NCBI GenBank assembly: GCA_010094045.1
Contig: ML986645.1
Span: forward strand, 130,446 to 194,445
Source: Lojkania enalia
Taxonomy: Eukaryota; Ascomycota; Dothideomycetes; Pleosporales
Reading direction: 5' to 3'
Length of the DNA stretch: 64,000 nt
The notes beneath the pieces are model-generated. The model did no database searches and had not been told where the DNA came from. It worked only from the letters and a program-made list of their open reading frames with translations. Below, in pieces: positions 63,554 to 64,000 of the stretch (the first letter of the stretch is position 1; each line of letters begins with the position of its first letter). The position numbers and the translations under genes were made by a program.

Positions 63554-64000
63554 TCAGGAATTGAAGATCCGGCTATACAGCTTTTCGTGTCGCCCGACCC
63601 AAAGATCCATAACTGGCACGCTCTGCCCTGCGTCTTCGACCCTCTTGTCCCATCCCTCTTCTACAAGCGTCCTGATCCTGTTCTGTAATTCTCCGCTCGC
63701 TAGCACAGCTTGTGCTTGATATGGTCCCATAACGCTTGCTCGGACAGCGGCACTGATGACCGTCCTGGCATGCGAAAATAGGAAAAGGTATGCGGAGTCG
63801 TGCAGTGGCACCGAGAGGACACGGGTAATCAATCCCCACAGAGGCGCAAGATGGGCATTGATATCGCCCGATGTGCGAAGAGACGTCGAGAAAGATGCCA
63901 AAGCCTCAATCGCAGAGTCGCCTTGTGCACGGTTAATTCCGCTGCTTATTCCAGCCTGTGTTCGTGCATTGCTATGTTGCGCCCTGAAGCTCCGATCCCA
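63554..64000 (-). CDS. ureF: urease accessory protein UreF, 5' part beyond window
   Basis: The C-terminal ~148 residues of UreF, which with UreD and UreG loads nickel into apo-urease. The frame is open from the stop at 63554 to the window end and shows family text: SSGINRAQGDSAIEALASF, then INAHLAPLWGLITRVL, LHDSAYLFLFSHARTVISAA and VRASVMGPYQAQAVLAS. The C-terminus LWVGRHEKLYSRIFNS is the typical fungal ending. The start codon and N-terminal half lie beyond base 64000, so the gene is truncated only by the window edge. Presence of UreF suggests that this organism uses urea through a nickel urease. Confidence 0.92.
   Translation of the reverse strand, partial: WDRSFRAQHSNARTQAGISSGINRAQGDSAIEALASFSTSLRTSGDINAHLAPLWGLITRVLSVPLHDSAYLFLFSHARTVISAAVRASVMGPYQAQAVLASGELQNRIRTLVEEGWDKRVEDAGQSVPVMDLWVGRHEKLYSRIFNS

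Overview
This window is nuclear DNA of a filamentous ascomycete (Pezizomycotina; Leotiomycetes or a nearby class is my best guess, but the sequence alone does not settle it). Genes lie on both strands about 2-3 kb apart. Most are cut by short GT...AG introns of roughly 50-120 bp. The gene set is typically fungal: HET domain, RFX regulator, Cla4-type PAK kinase, RIX1, BRE1, BDP1, RIT1, YOP1 and UreF. Where possible I rebuilt exon structures by hand and checked that the exon lengths sum to a multiple of three. No CRISPR array, rRNA gene, transposase, reverse transcriptase or convincing tRNA was found.

Layout. 1-3.2 kb holds no gene I can support. 3.2-11 kb is a divergent cytoskeleton/polarity pair: alpha-actinin (-) and a Cla4-type kinase (+), about 3 kb apart. 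11-23 kb looks like an accessory block: a HET-domain protein, two tandem F-box/2EXR-like genes followed by coding-like debris, a tiny secreted protein with a duplicated exon, an ACC-synthase-like PLP enzyme, and an uncharacterised protein with a C-terminal cysteine cluster.

23-36 kb is core housekeeping: YPP1/TTC7-like TPR protein and RIX1 share a 295-bp divergent promoter, and YOP1 (ER shaping) and an RFX transcription factor share another. 36-45 kb holds a conserved hypothetical protein, an extended-SDR epimerase-like protein, a DHA1-type MFS exporter and a membrane PlsC acyltransferase. 45-55 kb is again core: mitochondrial NAD(H) kinase, BRE1 (H2B ubiquitin ligase), BDP1 (TFIIIB) and RIT1 (initiator tRNA modification). 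55-64 kb holds a signal-less GH31 glucosidase, another F-box-like protein, a secreted SGNH hydrolase, and the 3' part of urease accessory UreF running off the window end.

How they work together. No gene cluster for one pathway is evident; the arrangement is the usual mosaic. The tRNA/Pol III theme (BDP1, RIT1) and the membrane/PI4-kinase theme (YPP1, YOP1, acyltransferase) are probably coincidental neighbours. The most unusual content is at the gene-structure level: a 9-nt microexon in YOP1, a 6-nt first coding exon and a 35-bp intron in the YPP1-like gene, several introns whose length is a multiple of three so that naive ORF calling retains or misreads them, and an exon duplication that builds a small secreted repeat protein. 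I did not find a convincing new multi-gene system. The best candidates for novelty are the 11-23 kb accessory block and its small secreted and cysteine-cluster proteins.
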